A stretch of DNA of 64,000 bases from Microbacterium testaceum StLB037 (GTDB lineage Bacteria; Actinomycetota; Actinomycetes; Actinomycetales; Microbacteriaceae), in NCBI RefSeq assembly GCF_008763945.1, contig NZ_VTQH01000001.1:1674110-1738109 (forward strand). Reading direction: 5' to 3'. Shown here piece by piece: positions 62,338 to 64,000 of this stretch (positions are counted from its first letter, which is position 1; every line of letters begins with the position of its first letter). A program made the position numbers and the translations under genes. The notes under the pieces were generated by a model that searched no databases, was not told the DNA's origin, and saw nothing but the letters and a program-made list of their open reading frames with translations.

Positions 62338-62387
62338 CGGATGCCGTGACCACCGGCCGGACGACAACCTCGGGGGGCCGTCGATGA
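62334..62387 (+). CDS. Possible 17-residue coupling peptide
   Basis: ATGA at 62334 overlaps the alpha-E stop, and the frame MTDAVTTGRTTTSGGRR ends in a TGA overlapping the transglutaminase ATG at 62384. It fills the gap exactly, with a 4-base overlap on each side. It may only pass ribosomes from one gene to the next. It resembles no protein I recognise, so its reality is uncertain. Confidence 0.35.
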   Translation: MTDAVTTGRTTTSGGRR

Positions 62388-63229
62388 AGCGCCTGCGCAT
62401 CGAGCATCAGACCGGCTTCGTGTACCCGGGCGACGTCGTCGCCTCGTACAACGAGGCGCGGATGCTGCCGCACTCGACCGATAGCCAGTTCGTGCTGAGC
62501 TCGTCGCTCGACATCGAGCCGTCCACGTCGGTCAACCAGTACGTCGACTACTTCGGCACGCGAGTGGCGGCTTTCGACGTGCTGTCGCCGCACGGCGCGC
62601 TGACCATCACCGCGCGGTCGCTGGTCGAGGTGCGCCCGCGGCCCATCGAGCACGCCGACATCACCTGGGAGCAGCTCGCGGCGGAGGCGGCGCGGTCCAT
62701 CTCGACGGTCGAGCAGCTCACTCAGACGCGGCGTACGACCCCCCATGCCGAGGTCGCCGAGCTCGCGCGTTCGATCGCCGCCCAGCACGACCGGCCCGGC
62801 CCCGCGGCCCACGCCATCGCCGAGGCGATCGGCGACGCCATCGACTACATGCAGGGTGTGACGGGCGTGCACTCGACCGCGGTGGACGCCTGGGAGGCGC
62901 GCAAGGGCGTCTGCCAGGACATCGCGCACATCGCCATCGGGGCCTTGCGCGAAGTCGGCATTCCGGCCCGCTACGTGTCGGGCTACCTGCACCCGAAGCC
63001 CTCCGCCGAGGTGGGCGAGGCCGTGACGGGGGAGTCGCACGCGTGGGTGGAGTGGTTCGCGGGGGACTGGCAGGGCTTCGACCCGACGAACAACATCGAG
63101 ATCGGCGACCGTCACGTGCTCGTCGGCCGTGGTCGCGACTACAACGACGTGCCGCCGCTGCGCGGCGTGTACGCCGGCCCGGGCAAGAGCAACCTCAAGG
63201 TCAAGGTCACGATCACGCGCGAGACCTGA
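62384..63229 (+). CDS. Transglutaminase family protein with bacterial N-terminal domain
   Basis: A 281-residue protein with the bacterial transglutaminase-like N-terminal domain (KRLRIEHQTGFVYPGDVVASYNEARMLP) and a transglutaminase/protease core. The Cys is in ARKGVCQDIAHIAIG (near residue 177), the His in ESHAWVEWF (near 219), and the Asp in WQGFDPTNN. Such proteins act as peptidases or cross-linkers. The gene ends the operon with the ATP-grasp and alpha-E proteins, a trio that is conserved in many bacteria, but whose substrate has not been defined. Confidence 0.94.
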   Translation: MKRLRIEHQTGFVYPGDVVASYNEARMLPHSTDSQFVLSSSLDIEPSTSVNQYVDYFGTRVAAFDVLSPHGALTITARSLVEVRPRPIEHADITWEQLAAEAARSISTVEQLTQTRRTTPHAEVAELARSIAAQHDRPGPAAHAIAEAIGDAIDYMQGVTGVHSTAVDAWEARKGVCQDIAHIAIGALREVGIPARYVSGYLHPKPSAEVGEAVTGESHAWVEWFAGDWQGFDPTNNIEIGDRHVLVGRGRDYNDVPPLRGVYAGPGKSNLKVKVTITRET

Positions 63230-63238
63230 GCCTCGTCC

Positions 63239-63859
63239 TCACGCGGATGCCGCGGCGCCCAGTAATCCCTGGACGTCGCGGTGCAGAGCGAGCAGGTCGG
63301 CCGTCTCGCCGCGGTCGGCGCGGCGCGCCCACTCGTCGAGCGCGGTGCGCATCTCGAGCGCTGCGAGGCCGATCGCAGCCCGCACGGGGAGTTCGGCCAG
63401 GCCGACGCGCGCGGCGATCTCGGGGATGAACGCGTCGGACGACGTCGTCTCGCGGCGGATGGCGGCGCCCAGCAGCGACGGCTCGTGACCGATCAGCCGT
63501 CGTACGCGGAGAAACCGCGCCCGTGCTCGCGCGTCGGCGTGGAGGCGACCGAGCTCGAGGGCGAACACTTCCCTCAAGGCGCGGGTGAGGGCGGGGATGT
63601 CGTCGCCCTCCGCGCCCACCTCGGCGAGGGCTGCGACGAAGCGCTCGTCGTCGATGAAGACGGCGTCTTCTTTCGTCCCCGCGAGACGGAAGAACGTGCG
63701 TGCCGAGATCCCGGCGCGAGCCGCGATCTCGTCGACGGTCGTGCGGGCGACGCCCTTCTCCTCGAAGAGGTCCAGGGCCGCTTCGCAGATCTCGAGGGTC
63801 GTCTCGCGGCGGCGGCGGTCGCGCAACCCCTCGCCGACGGGTGTCGCTGACGTCTCCAT
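63239..63859 (-). CDS. TetR family transcriptional regulator
   Basis: A 206-residue repressor. The HTH is EICEAALDLFEEKGVARTTVDEIAARAGISARTFFRLAGTKEDAVF, and the C-terminal domain resembles the MftR-like TetR group. The ATG at 63859 lies 7 bases after TACTGT on the minus strand, so it is likely leaderless; an upstream extension to 63958 would read through the operator and is rejected. It is divergent from a gene that runs off the window, with a perfect 17-bp palindrome between, so it probably represses that gene and itself. It ends 10 bases from the convergent transglutaminase gene. Confidence 0.92.
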   Translation of the reverse strand: METSATPVGEGLRDRRRRETTLEICEAALDLFEEKGVARTTVDEIAARAGISARTFFRLAGTKEDAVFIDDERFVAALAEVGAEGDDIPALTRALREVFALELGRLHADARARARFLRVRRLIGHEPSLLGAAIRRETTSSDAFIPEIAARVGLAELPVRAAIGLAALEMRTALDEWARRADRGETADLLALHRDVQGLLGAAASA

Positions 63860-63866
63860 GTCGGCT

Positions 63867-63901
63867 ACAGTAGTCCATGTCTTATTGGCAGTAACTGCCA
63901 A
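63867..63901. promoter_or_regulatory. TetR operator TTGGCAGTAACTGCCAA and -10
   Basis: TTGGCAGTAACTGCCAA (63885-63901) is a perfect palindrome around a central A. TACTGT on the minus strand (63867-63872) is the -10 of the TetR gene. The palindrome occupies the -35 side of that promoter and lies just upstream of the divergent gene. Confidence 0.72.
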
Positions 63902-63932
63902 GTTGTCTTTGTCTGCACAGATTGGTCGTTCC

Positions 63933-64000
63933 ATGATCGCCACCGGAACCGTCCCCACCGTCGCCCCGCCCGAGAAGAACCAGGTGCGTCCGGGTGCCGT
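63933..64000 (+). CDS. Start of a divergent gene (3' partial), probably the TetR target
   Basis: ATG at 63933 opens a frame (MIATGTVPTVAPPEKNQVRP...) that continues beyond the window. CAGATT at 63918-63923 could be its -10. Only 22 residues are visible, too few to name. Genes divergent from such TetR repressors are very often efflux pumps, so a transporter of the MFS type is the first guess. Confidence 0.55.
   Translation, partial: MIATGTVPTVAPPEKNQVRPGA

Overview
This 64 kb window is chromosomal DNA of a high-GC Gram-positive, most likely a Microbacterium or close relative (Microbacteriaceae). The evidence is a GC content of roughly 70%, strong G/C preference at third codon positions, many start codons placed 6-8 nt after an actinobacterial TANNNT -10 element (leaderless genes), two surface proteins ending in LAxTG sorting signals (sortase E type), a BioQ-like regulator with bioYMN, and the house style of the metabolic genes. 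The genus is inferred, not proven. I see no rRNA, tRNA, CRISPR array, prophage or intact insertion sequence. Genes are dense: no gene-free stretch exceeds 300 bases. The longest gaps (about 50967-51241, 38440-38695, 14303-14499 and 3925-4115) hold the repeats, operators and promoters listed. The neighbouring gap 35331-35482 shows nothing I can interpret.

Layout. 1-3924: the end of a beta-glucoside PTS operon (EIIBCA, 6-phospho-beta-glucosidase, BglG/LicT antiterminator, HPr). 4116-12483: rlmN, an ABC exporter with its own two-component system, an aldo/keto reductase, a DUF4407 membrane protein and a NUDIX hydrolase. 12652-14302: an oxidoreductase with a divergent TetR regulator. 14500-20056: GntR regulator, prpD, prpB, prpC and a thiolase, a methylcitrate (propionate) operon. 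20227-26211: acetyltransferase, S51-type peptidase, a very large cell-wall-anchored 5'-nucleotidase, and a VIT-family metal transporter. 26292-32714: fatty-acid oxidation block (acyl-CoA dehydrogenase, enoyl-CoA hydratase, MarR regulator, etfB, etfA and a b-type cytochrome with an unusual repeat-bearing N-terminus). 32844-35330: BioQ-type repressor and the BioYMN biotin ECF transporter. 35483-37451: CofE-like ligase, acetyltransferase, thioesterase. 37462-50966: arabinan/xylan utilisation (CE7 esterase, 1835-residue anchored arabinofuranosidase, intracellular GH51 enzyme), with a streptogrisin-like protease and a PutA-like protein whose catalytic residues appear to be lost. 51242-53340: dimethylargininase-like hydrolase and ornithine aminotransferase. 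53473-58291: membrane-tethered molybdopterin oxidoreductase, then an overlapping three-gene cluster (acyl-CoA dehydrogenase-like; PIG-L deacetylase fused to a NodS-like methyltransferase; GT2 glycosyltransferase). 58377-64000: Zn-dependent dehydrogenase, the ATP-grasp / alpha-E / transglutaminase trio, a TetR repressor with a perfect operator, and the start of a divergent gene.

How it fits together: the strain imports and phosphorylates beta-glucosides, debranches arabinan/arabinoxylan outside the cell and finishes the oligomers inside, oxidises acyl chains through ETF into a membrane cytochrome, recycles propionyl-CoA through methylcitrate, and scavenges biotin, the cofactor that carboxylating routes for short acyl-CoAs need. 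The most striking non-gene signals are a heptamer, GGATGCC/GGCATCC, spread through the window at a density that overrides normal codon choice, and a family of about 65-nt palindromes that three times supply the stop codon of the adjoining gene. The three-gene PIG-L/NodS/GT2 cluster, the ETF-linked cytochrome and the PutA-like pseudoenzyme are the best candidates for undescribed biology.
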